Shown here: one piece after another, positions 15,897 through 24,257 of the stretch
Numbering within the stretch: the first letter of the stretch is position 1
How the letters are laid out: the number at the start of each line of letters is the position of its first letter
Program-made: the position numbers and the translations under genes
The notes under the pieces: model-generated
The model's database searches: none
Told to the model about the DNA's origin: nothing
The model's input: the letters and a program-made list of their open reading frames with translations, nothing else
Origin: a bacterium
GTDB lineage: Bacteria > Babelota > Babeliae > Babelales > Babelaceae
DNA: 64,000 nucleotides
Assembly: GCA_023428375.1 (NCBI GenBank)
Contig: JAEYYR010000002.1
Span: 186,001 to 250,000, forward strand
Direction of reading: 5' to 3'

Positions 15897-18493
15897 AATG
15901 GCGCGTATTTTCTCGATTGATACCCTGTTTATTAGCGGTGATAGTAACCACGATATTCTGTGTTATCAATTACGATCCATTTTTTAAACGAAAAATTTCT
16001 GAATATATCAGTTACAAAGTAAGTGAAGTTGTACACGCACCCGTACAAGTGGAATTTGAATATTTTAATCCATTTACCGCAACACTTTCTTGTACTCATG
16101 TACGCAGCTCAATGTATGACTGGTCCTGCGCAATTCCCCGTATATCATTTCGTGGTTCGTGGATTTCTTTGCTGTCTCAATGCAATTTTGATCTTGAATG
16201 CGTGGTTGAGTCGGGTTCATGCACACTGCACGTTGAAAATAAAGATTGTTCGCTGATTAACATTGTTAATGATTTTTTAAAAGTACCATCAAAAAAACCA
16301 TTAATCGTAACTTCAATTATTTTAAAAGAATGCACTGTTGCTCTAGTTGATAAAGACACATCATTATCTTCATCAGGTTCTTTTTCATTAACTACCAAGA
16401 TGGTATCGAAACACTATTTTGTGCAGCATGTAGTTCACTCACTCCAAACGATGTATAAAGATCTAGTTTTATTCAACGTAACAAATGGCTCCGGTGAATT
16501 ATTATTAAAGGAGCATGCAGAAGCCCAAGGATCTTTGTATTACACGATCGATTCTGTATTTATTCCCCATCAAAAAACCATTTTGTACGGTGTGTATTCT
16601 GCAGAAAATAAATACCTCAATGTATATTCAACCGATCGTCAGTGGGACATATCATTAAGCTATCAGAATATAGTAAAACTGAGCGGTCATTTACCGCTCA
16701 CAGAAATACTGCGCAAATGTGTTTCAATTGTGGATGCAGAAGCTGAAATTGCCTTTGATATACAGTGGGATGAGATCGTTAAAGCGGAGTTGTTGTGTAA
16801 CAAAATCAAGATAAAAAATACTACGCTTGAACCGATCAAACTCTGGTGTGAAAAACAGGATGATCGCTACAGCGGTTCTTTTCTTGTCGGTGAAAATGAT
16901 ATTTGTATACAAGGCAGCATTGATACCCATAATGAATCATGCACCATACAAGCAAATTCCTGTTTACCAATAACGTCATCATGGATTTCATTTTCAGATG
17001 TAGAACCATTCACCCTAGAGCTTACGAGTGATTATACTGATTATAACGTTAAATTTTCTGGGTTATGCAAATCGCTTTTGTCACCTGAGTATACTCGTTG
17101 CACTATGAATTTTCACACTGATTTTCAAAGATGGAACGTGCAGGGTGACTATGGTGAGTATGCATGGCTTTTGAATAGCAAGAATGACACATTAACATTT
17201 AATGGCACGTACTTAAAATCGGAAATATTGAAGGGTACTTATGCTTTTGAATCAAAGCAAGGTTCTTTCAGCGGTTCCGAACATATTCTAAAACTCATTG
17301 GTACATCACAGAATGTTCCGGTGACCGGTAAAGGTACGTGGCAAATTAATACCCTTGATAATCATCAAGAAATACAATTCAGTGGATTGGTTGACGGACA
17401 ATTTAGAATTGGTGATTGGTATAATATTGTCGAAAAATCTAAGATACATGGACTGTATAATAGTGTTGATAATGTTTTGCAAATCCAGAATTTTACTACG
17501 CAATTTCGTGCAGGCTCTCTCGCAGTAAATAATGCTGTGATTGATACATCCAAGCGCTATTGTTCACTACCACTTAAGTTTGATAATGTGCTCATCACCA
17601 AACAGAATGAATTTTTTGCACAAGTTAATGGCTATGGATGCTTGAATGGGTCATTTGATGCACTCACATTAAAAGGTTTTTGCATGGTGGATAAATCGCT
17701 TATTACCGGCAATATCTTATCATCAGATTTATACAAAGAAACAGAACACAAAATGCACGTTCCTATCGAATGTGATTGCTTAGTACTTACCAAAACTGAA
17801 GTTCCTATAAAAACACCGTTATTTGCTACCAATGCGCATTGTTTGTTGCATATTACTGGCCAGCTGATGAATCCACGTATTGATGGTACTATAGATTTTT
17901 CTAACGGCAGTATTTATTTTCCGTATGATGCATTATTTATAAAGACGGGATTGCTTACATTTAATTCTGTAACATCAGAACCATCAATAGAACTTGTTGC
18001 TAAAAATTCTATAAAAAATTATGACATTACCCTTGGTTTGCATGGTGGCATACACAAACCATTAATTACGTTAACATCCTCACCATTATTAGCAAAAGAT
18101 CAATTAATTGCTCTCTTGTTAGGCGGTTCTGAAGATGGTTCATTAAGTCTTATAATGCCCCAATCAATCACTGAATTATTTGAGCAATTATTGTTTGGTT
18201 CAACGGCGACAATATCCAAAACACAAAAATTTATTCAATCATTTTTTGAACCGCTTAAAAGCGTGCGCCTGGTACCAAAATTTAGTGATCAAACTGGGCG
18301 TGGAGGCTTACGCGGTGCATTAGAAATCGATGTGACCGATCGACTCAAGGCATCAATCCAACAAAACTTTAGTCTTACCGAAGATACGCGTATTGATATC
18401 AGTTATGCACTATCCGATGAAGCAAATATTAAAGCGACAAAAGATGAGCGGGGCGATGTGGGGTGTGAAGTTGAGATGAAATGGCGTTGGTGA
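15878..18493 (+). CDS. tamB: TamB-like translocation/assembly protein
   Basis: The 871-aa product has one N-terminal membrane helix (about residues 10-30) and then a long beta-rich periplasmic region. The last 250 residues carry the TamB/DUF490 hallmarks: repeated strand-turn units (GTIDFSNGSIYFPYDALFIK), LLAKDQLIALLLGG and a C-terminal SYALSDEANIKATKDERGD barrel-like motif. TamB family proteins span the periplasm and help lipid or outer-membrane protein transport. An AAGGAAAAG Shine-Dalgarno lies inside the pseudopilin gene. At 871 aa it is shorter than the Proteobacterial proteins of about 1200 aa. A decayed copy of its 3' end is found 2.4 kb downstream (20908-21083). Confidence 0.85.
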   Translation: MASTGVKWRVFSRLIPCLLAVIVTTIFCVINYDPFFKRKISEYISYKVSEVVHAPVQVEFEYFNPFTATLSCTHVRSSMYDWSCAIPRISFRGSWISLLSQCNFDLECVVESGSCTLHVENKDCSLINIVNDFLKVPSKKPLIVTSIILKECTVALVDKDTSLSSSGSFSLTTKMVSKHYFVQHVVHSLQTMYKDLVLFNVTNGSGELLLKEHAEAQGSLYYTIDSVFIPHQKTILYGVYSAENKYLNVYSTDRQWDISLSYQNIVKLSGHLPLTEILRKCVSIVDAEAEIAFDIQWDEIVKAELLCNKIKIKNTTLEPIKLWCEKQDDRYSGSFLVGENDICIQGSIDTHNESCTIQANSCLPITSSWISFSDVEPFTLELTSDYTDYNVKFSGLCKSLLSPEYTRCTMNFHTDFQRWNVQGDYGEYAWLLNSKNDTLTFNGTYLKSEILKGTYAFESKQGSFSGSEHILKLIGTSQNVPVTGKGTWQINTLDNHQEIQFSGLVDGQFRIGDWYNIVEKSKIHGLYNSVDNVLQIQNFTTQFRAGSLAVNNAVIDTSKRYCSLPLKFDNVLITKQNEFFAQVNGYGCLNGSFDALTLKGFCMVDKSLITGNILSSDLYKETEHKMHVPIECDCLVLTKTEVPIKTPLFATNAHCLLHITGQLMNPRIDGTIDFSNGSIYFPYDALFIKTGLLTFNSVTSEPSIELVAKNSIKNYDITLGLHGGIHKPLITLTSSPLLAKDQLIALLLGGSEDGSLSLIMPQSITELFEQLLFGSTATISKTQKFIQSFFEPLKSVRLVPKFSDQTGRGGLRGALEIDVTDRLKASIQQNFSLTEDTRIDISYALSDEANIKATKDERGDVGCEVEMKWRW

Positions 18494-18498
18494 GAATT
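18322..18498 (+). repeat. Intact partner of the tamB 3'-end duplication
   Basis: This stretch of the tamB 3' end (from GAAATCGATGTGACCGATCG to just past the stop) is matched, with about one in six bases changed, by 20908-21083 in the same orientation. The two copies bracket the hydrolase gene and the 167-aa membrane protein gene. Confidence 0.85.
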
Positions 18499-18540
18499 GT
18501 TAGTTAAAAATTTGATGTAAAGGTTTATAAAAGTAACAAG

Positions 18541-18576
18541 TAATAAAGGTCGGGTAATTTTATCCGACCTTTATTA
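18541..18576. terminator. Bidirectional terminator between tamB and the hydrolase gene
   Basis: A perfect 13-bp inverted repeat (TAATAAAGGTCGG and CCGACCTTTATTA) with inner G-T and A-T pairs lies between two genes that converge. The AT outer and GC inner parts allow it to act on both strands. Confidence 0.8.
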
Positions 18577-18584
18577 CTTTATTG

Positions 18585-20186
18585 CTATGTGTTTTTATTA
18601 ATTAGTGTATAATTTTTTGAATTTCCTGTACGCAGCATATTTAATATTGAAATAAGTGTAACTACTTCAATATTGCTAAGATGTACATTGATTTTGCCAT
18701 CTAATCCATTATAATTTTTAGTTTCCGGATCCTGAATATGCAAAGTTGTTTTAACAGTTACAAGTTCCCTTGTATCAAGATGTTCATTCTCGATTTTTTG
18801 CATTATATCTGGCAAATATTTAACAACGTCAATTATTGTTGAGTGACCTAGATTTTCCGTATTAATATATGTGTCGAACCCTATAATGGTTGATCCTATT
18901 TCGGGATAAAAAAAATTGTCTTCATTCATTTTTCGTTTAACCGTGCTAGTTATACGTCCATAGCCGTATCCTAAAGTGCCGGTAGAAATAGCCTGGCCCA
19001 CTTTAATACCGAAACCAATGAGGATTCTTTTTTTTAATTCCTCATAATTAATTGCAACATCATAAGTATTTGTATAATTATTTAATAGTTGCAATGCAAA
19101 AATTGAGGCTAAAGAAATTCCAGCAATACCGAACGATTCAAAAACTAATCCTTTAGTTAGCCTCCCGTATGGCTCAATAGCATCATTCATAGTATGAAAA
19201 TAAACTAATTGTTTGAAGTTTTTTGGCTGATAGTAAGGCTCTTCGACTAGGCATCGCTTAGGACAAGCGAGATGTATCATAAGATTAATTGGATTTTTTG
19301 TTAATTGACTAAATTTGTTATGAATATTACATCCATGCGAATGCGCCAATAATACAAGAGGTATATTTGGATAATTTTGCTTTATATAATTATCAAGGGC
19401 ACCAGCGGCATTAAAGCGAGGGGTGTCAAAAAGCTCGCCCGTCCATTTAAATGATACTAGATCTAAATTTGTTTGATGTTTATCTGCATACCATGAAGCA
19501 AAACGTTTAATATGACGAAAATTTTGTTTTTTTGGTTCAAATTCATCAATAAAACTTGGTGTTAATTTCCCAAAGGTGCCATGTGTAACAATAAATAATA
19601 TTTTTTTCGATGGGTCTAAAATACTTGCAGGAGTGAATGATTCTTTTCTTCTAATTAATAATGAGCCATCAAAAGATGAAATAGTTTGCTTATTTTCAAT
19701 TAAATTCCATGATCTGGTTAGATCTATGCTATCAGGGACGAGAATATTTTTAATATCTTGACGTTGCAATACGCCTAAATAAAGATCAGATAAATCATTG
19801 TTCCATTTTTTTAAAGCGTCCATGCGACTTTTAGTTAAATCTAAATGAGCAGGCAATTCATTTGCATTTGAACTTTCCTCATATTGAGAGAGTAGATTAT
19901 CTCCTTGAGCAATATAATTTTTTGTATTTAAAATAGAATCTTGCGCAGCGGTTAAGCAACTGAAGAAATTCTGCCGATAATTGCGCTCAGCTTTGTCGCT
20001 AATCTTTTTTGTAAAATCTGTATCTGCTAAATATTCAGAAATTTTCCATGAAATATTTTTATTGTTTTGAGAAATTTTCTTAATTTCTAGATTAAATCTT
20101 CCGATACTAATATTTCTGCTATCGTCAGCAGACCAATTAGCCGAAAAGGTAAATAAAATAAGTGACAAGATAATGGTCTTTGCCAT
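18585..20186 (-). CDS. Secreted lipase-like alpha/beta hydrolase
   Basis: The 533-aa product has a signal peptide (MAKTIILSLILFTFSANWSA) and a GAGGAAAA Shine-Dalgarno. The middle holds an alpha/beta-hydrolase core: a strand with LFIVTHGTFG (oxyanion-loop position), VSFKWTGELF, and a nucleophile elbow LLAHSHGCN with Ser283 in A-H-S-H-G, a variant of GxSxG seen in lipases. A later YFHTMNDAIEPYGRL could hold the Asp of the triad. About 180 N-terminal helical residues and 150 C-terminal residues have no known match. Substrates could be lipids or esters of the host (inference). It and the next gene are bracketed by a tamB duplication. Confidence 0.78.
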   Translation of the reverse strand: MAKTIILSLILFTFSANWSADDSRNISIGRFNLEIKKISQNNKNISWKISEYLADTDFTKKISDKAERNYRQNFFSCLTAAQDSILNTKNYIAQGDNLLSQYEESSNANELPAHLDLTKSRMDALKKWNNDLSDLYLGVLQRQDIKNILVPDSIDLTRSWNLIENKQTISSFDGSLLIRRKESFTPASILDPSKKILFIVTHGTFGKLTPSFIDEFEPKKQNFRHIKRFASWYADKHQTNLDLVSFKWTGELFDTPRFNAAGALDNYIKQNYPNIPLVLLAHSHGCNIHNKFSQLTKNPINLMIHLACPKRCLVEEPYYQPKNFKQLVYFHTMNDAIEPYGRLTKGLVFESFGIAGISLASIFALQLLNNYTNTYDVAINYEELKKRILIGFGIKVGQAISTGTLGYGYGRITSTVKRKMNEDNFFYPEIGSTIIGFDTYINTENLGHSTIIDVVKYLPDIMQKIENEHLDTRELVTVKTTLHIQDPETKNYNGLDGKINVHLSNIEVVTLISILNMLRTGNSKNYTLINKNT

Positions 20187-20248
20187 TTTTTCCTCTGTAT
20201 TAATGAATTAAAGTCCTGAAAATGCTTCATCCATTACTACTCTTCGTA

Positions 20249-20752
20249 CTAATCTTGTATTTTGTAATCTGGGAGCTTATTAATTAAATCTCTTCTAGAT
20301 CCCCAAACGCCATTTATTTTTTGGTCCCATTTTATTGCACCTAGTCCATACAAGCCAACCCATATTGGAGTTGCGGTTAATGCTAAGGCTTTTTTTAATG
20401 GAAAAGACGAATCGGCTATATTCTGGCCCGATGCTAATCCATCGCCAATCCAAAGTAATCCAAAAAAAGTTCCTATAAGCCCAATAATCATAAAAGTAGG
20501 TATATCTTGAAGTTCTGAAATTTGTGAATCCCACCCAAATCTTACGGTATAATCATCACAAGATCTTATCGCGGTTCTTTTTTCTTGAGGCGTGAGATAG
20601 CTTACTTTTTTTAATTCTCTTTCAAGATATTTACTATTCCAATATCTTCCTGCAGCATAAATTCGCTTTAATGCTTCATCACGATTCATGTCTGAGCAAT
20701 AGTTTAAATTCGGTAATATACAAAATAATAAAATTAATAATATTTTTTTCAT
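20249..20752 (-). CDS. Small membrane protein with signal peptide
   Basis: The 167-aa product begins with a signal peptide (MKKILLILLFCILPNLNYCS), has a helical polar region (residues 22-75), and then two hydrophobic segments (about 85-105 and 118-140) separated by a Gly/Ser/Asp-containing loop. The C-terminus is basic and polar. It lies 62 nt upstream of the hydrolase gene in the same direction, so the two may be co-expressed. The family is unknown to me. No good Shine-Dalgarno is seen before the ATG at 20752. Confidence 0.65.
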   Translation of the reverse strand: MKKILLILLFCILPNLNYCSDMNRDEALKRIYAAGRYWNSKYLERELKKVSYLTPQEKRTAIRSCDDYTVRFGWDSQISELQDIPTFMIIGLIGTFFGLLWIGDGLASGQNIADSSFPLKKALALTATPIWVGLYGLGAIKWDQKINGVWGSRRDLINKLPDYKIQD

Positions 20753-20907
20753 GAGTGTCCACGGTTGATTTACGAAATATCATTGTAGGTAAAAAAAAAT
20801 AAAATTCAACTTGTAAACATGCTATAGGTTAAATATTCTTTAAAGCAATTTTAAAGTATTTGTAAGTGCGCAATTTTATTTTCAACAGTCTTGCTACGAT
20901 GTGTCAT
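20753..20907. other. AT-rich intergenic stretch without visible genes
   Basis: Together with the pseudogene that follows it forms the only gene-free gap over 300 bases in the window. I see no RNA gene, hairpin with T-run, or coding potential in these 155 bases; they probably contain the promoter of the minus-strand gene that starts at 20752. Confidence 0.5.
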
Positions 20908-21083
20908 ACAAATTGATGTAACTGATCGACTCAAGGAATCAATCCAACAAAACTTTAGTCTCGCAGAAAGCGCGTGCATCGATATCAGCTATGTTGTTAT
21001 CTGATGATGCAAATATTAAAGTGACAAAAGATAAGCGTGGTGATGTAGGATGTGAGATTGAGATGAAATAGCGATGGTAATTG
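20908..21083 (+). pseudogene. Decayed duplicate of the tamB 3' end
   Basis: This region repeats the last 58 codons of tamB (18322-18498) in the same orientation. Identity is high at first (IDVTDRLKESIQQNFSL), then one extra base after the codons for ISY shifts the frame, and the Trp codon of the final MKWRW has become a stop (TGG to TAG). There is no start codon or upstream part. It is the remnant of a duplication or of an insertion that carried a copy of the gene end. It should not be translated. Confidence 0.88.
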
Positions 21084-21116
21084 AACTACAATGCATGTAT
21101 TGGGATTTTATTAAAT

Positions 21117-22040
21117 TTAATTTGAAAATCCTTGGTGAAAATTTTTTAACGCTAAAGCGACTGATTTTTCAGGTAGCTTAAGTTCTTTCGATGCAAGTAT
21201 ATGGGTTGATCCATTGTAGGCTGTAATGGAATTAATATCATCAATAACCGATTTGTCTATAATTACAGCCTTTAGAGTTTGTTCACTTGATGAACTAACC
21301 AAGGCAAAGTGGGAAGATAAAGGAAATGTGATTATATTATTTTTTAATTCAAAATAGGGTTCGTGCTTGGTATTATCGTCGATATTAATGATGTTTAATG
21401 GATTATTTGAAGAAATAAATTCACCATCATGAGCTTCAACTAATTGCCAATTTTTTTTTGCTAATAGGTCGACTAAATATGAACTCAGCTCTAGCATGCT
21501 CATAATTAATTTATCATGGTTGATTTGCAATACAACCTTTCCATTATTTATATCATCAAGCGCTTTTTTATAGGGTATAATTTTTTTTATTATTCCTTCA
21601 GCCTGCATTTGTTTCATGAAAGAATGATAAGTATCTTCATCTTTGGTAATAGCTTTTAAGATAGCGCGTGGTCTTTGCGAATGAACTTTTTGCAGTAAGT
21701 CTCTTTTTACGGGGTTTCGCATTCCGAATATTCCCATCAAGTTAATTACATAGCTTAATTCTTCATTATTCTCAGGTAGCTCTTTATTCTTTATAATCTT
21801 ATCGATAATTTTAATGGCTAAATCTTCAATTTTTCCAAACTCTTTTTCCAAAAAATAAGGATCTAGATTTTCACATTCATATAATGTTTGAAAGTTATTT
21901 TCTTTAAATTCATTAAGGGGTTGAGTTTTTCGCCATTTATTTATTTTTAAATCATAAATATAAACTTTGCCCTGCGAGTCACAAAAATTATTTTGATAAG
22001 CTTTTGTAATGAAATGTTGTTGTTCCGGTCTATTCTTCAT
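21117..22040 (-). CDS. DUF4238 family protein
   Basis: The 307-aa product begins with the family's typical opening, RPEQQHFITKAYQNNFCD, followed by KVYIYDLKINKWRKTQP and a Glu/Asp-rich helical part. The middle contains a conserved-looking MGIFGMRNPVKRDLL helix and the C-terminal half a beta-rich region with FISSNNPLNIIN and ITFPLSSHFALV. No signal peptide or membrane segment is seen, so it should act in the cytoplasm. The role of the family is unknown; members are scattered through bacteria in accessory regions. Here it lies next to the tamB remnant. No clear Shine-Dalgarno is visible. Confidence 0.75.
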   Translation of the reverse strand: MKNRPEQQHFITKAYQNNFCDSQGKVYIYDLKINKWRKTQPLNEFKENNFQTLYECENLDPYFLEKEFGKIEDLAIKIIDKIIKNKELPENNEELSYVINLMGIFGMRNPVKRDLLQKVHSQRPRAILKAITKDEDTYHSFMKQMQAEGIIKKIIPYKKALDDINNGKVVLQINHDKLIMSMLELSSYLVDLLAKKNWQLVEAHDGEFISSNNPLNIINIDDNTKHEPYFELKNNIITFPLSSHFALVSSSSEQTLKAVIIDKSVIDDINSITAYNGSTHILASKELKLPEKSVALALKNFHQGFSN

Positions 22041-22213
22041 AAGGGCCGATCTGTTCGAAATTTATAGTCTCTGTTCCAAAAAAAAATAATTGTATTCTAG
22101 AGAGAATAAAAATAAATAGAGAATAAAGTTTCAATAATGCGATCATAGATCAACTTAATTAAAGTTATCTATAAGTGAACAAATTGAAATTTCTTCATAT
22201 CGAAATAATAGAA

Positions 22214-23209
22214 TTATAATGATATCTCTTGAATCTTATTTTGATTAAAAATAATAGTGTTGCTATCTAATAGGGGCCATTCATCAAAGCCCAGCAACTG
22301 ACATTCTGGTTGTGGAAGAATGCCATACGCTGCATGTACTTTTTCTTGCATTGCGCGTGCTAAAGATATGATATCATTTGATGTTGCATTGCCACGATTC
22401 ACAATCATGTTTGCATGTTGGTAGGATACTTGTGCATCTCCGATGGAAAATTCACCTTTGATGCCTAATTTATCTAAATAGTACGCAACAAATATCATTT
22501 TTTTACCGTTACTGACTAACGTAACTTCATGTTCAAAAAAGTTTCTAAAAAAGCTGCCACAAGTGCGGGACGTTGGATAACGACGAGCACGGGTGCGAAT
22601 CATTTCATCGCGTCTGCCTTTGGCATAATCAGCTTGATGCTGCGTACCTTTTTTTAATTTAAAAGTAACATCAACTAAGTAATGGGATTTTTCATGCAAT
22701 GTTGAATAGTCATACGAAAAATTGAACCAATCCTTATTGACTACATGCAAGGTGCCGGTTGCTTTATCAATAATAGTTGCTGCATCAATAAATTGTTCAA
22801 TCAAGAATTCAAAATAATGAACATTGATATACACCGCACCACCAATGCGTCCTGGTATACCACTGAATTCATGCAAACCAAGTAATTGATGATCAAGACA
22901 AAAATTTATAACTTCTGACAACGATGCGCCAGCTTCTGCTTTGACATACCCATATTCAGCATCTTCATGTAATATCTTAATTTCTTTCAAACTTGGTCGA
23001 ATGGTTAAACCTTTGATACCTTCGTCTGAAATCAAAATATTTGCACCTTCGCCAAGGAGCGTTATTGGCATAGTATTCTGCACTGAAAATTGTACCGCTT
23101 CAGAAAATTCAGCAGCGGTTTGAGGTGCTGCAAAAAATTCTGCATTGCCACCCGTGAGAAACCAGTTTTTATCTTTAAGTGAGATATTTTTTTGAATAAT
23201 GGTATGCAT
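22214..23209 (-). CDS. murB: UDP-N-acetylenolpyruvoylglucosamine reductase
   Basis: The 331-aa flavoenzyme reduces UDP-GlcNAc-enolpyruvate to UDP-MurNAc in peptidoglycan synthesis. The FAD-binding segment TLLGEGANILISDEGIKG (residues 50-67), SGIPGRIGGAVYIN, the Ser of TCGSFFRN (proton donor in the family) and the C-terminal PQPECQLLG with its Glu are all present. An N-terminal NWFLTGGNAEFF replaces the usual NT-x-R-x-GG-x-A. It lies 6 nt from trhO and is probably in one operon with it. It indicates that the organism makes at least some peptidoglycan. Confidence 0.94.
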   Translation of the reverse strand: MHTIIQKNISLKDKNWFLTGGNAEFFAAPQTAAEFSEAVQFSVQNTMPITLLGEGANILISDEGIKGLTIRPSLKEIKILHEDAEYGYVKAEAGASLSEVINFCLDHQLLGLHEFSGIPGRIGGAVYINVHYFEFLIEQFIDAATIIDKATGTLHVVNKDWFNFSYDYSTLHEKSHYLVDVTFKLKKGTQHQADYAKGRRDEMIRTRARRYPTSRTCGSFFRNFFEHEVTLVSNGKKMIFVAYYLDKLGIKGEFSIGDAQVSYQHANMIVNRGNATSNDIISLARAMQEKVHAAYGILPQPECQLLGFDEWPLLDSNTIIFNQNKIQEISL

Positions 23210-23215
23210 GGGAAC

Positions 23216-24130
23216 CTATTGTTGTGCAGCTTGATTGCGATAGCCGATTGGACGTTTTGGTACGAGTCCTTGTTGCACCAATTCATGACAGCGTTGTGAG
23301 CAGGTGCGTTCTAATTGATTAATGCAATTATCGCAGCCAATAAAATGTTTGTTACAACGAGCATTCATGCAGTTATAATATTCATCAGCGGATACATCGC
23401 AGAGTAAGCAGCTGCCAAGAATATCATCAGTTACTTTGATACTGATGCGATTATCAAAAACATAATTTTTGCCTTTGAAAAAACCATCAGGAAACTGCTC
23501 TACATACCGATGAATACCACCAGTAATTTGATAGACGTTTTTGGCAATGCCTTTCTTCTGCAAATAGGCTGAAGCACGTTCGCAGCGAATACCGCCGGTG
23601 CAGTACATCAATACTTCTTTGTCTTTAAATTGATCTTCGTTTTGATCAATATAGGCAGGAAATTCTCTAAAGGTATTAATATCAGGTTTGATTGCGTTTT
23701 CAAAGATACCGATGCGTGATTCGTAATTATTACGTGCATCAAGGATTACTAAGTTTTTATTATTTTCCATCAACGCATGTGCTTCACGGGGGCTGAGGTG
23801 TTTACCACCTTCAAACGCGGTGAGTTCTTCAGGATCGATACCCAATTTTACGATTTCTCTCTTAACTTTAATTTCAAGTCGGGGAAAATCGGCCAAGGTA
23901 CCGGAGCTGTCTTTAAAGTCGATGCCATCGAACAATGGATGGGCAGACATATAGGAAATAAATTGATTAATAGCGTCGATGGTTCCTGCTGCCGTGGCGT
24001 TAATGCCTTCTGTAGCCAATAAAATGCGACCTTTAAGACCCAAGTTTTGGCACAGTGAAAGAAGTTCTTCTTTGACTGCCTCAGGGTTTGAAATCTGGAC
24101 GTATTTATAAAAAAGTATGATGCGATTCAT
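23216..24130 (-). CDS. trhO: tRNA uridine-34 hydroxylase, rhodanese family
   Basis: The product is 304 aa from the ATG at 24130; the longer frame from 24175 adds a hydrophobic leader with no family match. It matches TrhO (YceA), which hydroxylates U34 of certain tRNAs in an O2-dependent manner. An N-terminal acylphosphatase-like domain (GLKGRILLATEGIN) is followed by a rhodanese domain with the active-site CTGGIRCE (Cys177). The C-terminal Cys-rich segment (CLLCDV, NCMNARC, CDNC, CSQRC) is typical for the longer members and probably binds zinc. The gene is beside murB. Confidence 0.93.
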   Translation of the reverse strand: MNRIILFYKYVQISNPEAVKEELLSLCQNLGLKGRILLATEGINATAAGTIDAINQFISYMSAHPLFDGIDFKDSSGTLADFPRLEIKVKREIVKLGIDPEELTAFEGGKHLSPREAHALMENNKNLVILDARNNYESRIGIFENAIKPDINTFREFPAYIDQNEDQFKDKEVLMYCTGGIRCERASAYLQKKGIAKNVYQITGGIHRYVEQFPDGFFKGKNYVFDNRISIKVTDDILGSCLLCDVSADEYYNCMNARCNKHFIGCDNCINQLERTCSQRCHELVQQGLVPKRPIGYRNQAAQQ

Positions 24131-24257
24131 GGTTTTTATGAGTTTTTTCTTTTGAATATACCCTAAGCATAGCAAAAATTAAGCTCTTTAGCATTGCTGG
24201 ATTATGTAATTTGTCCTATTCTGATCTTAATTGAATGCTTCAGCGGAGTTATCGGGT

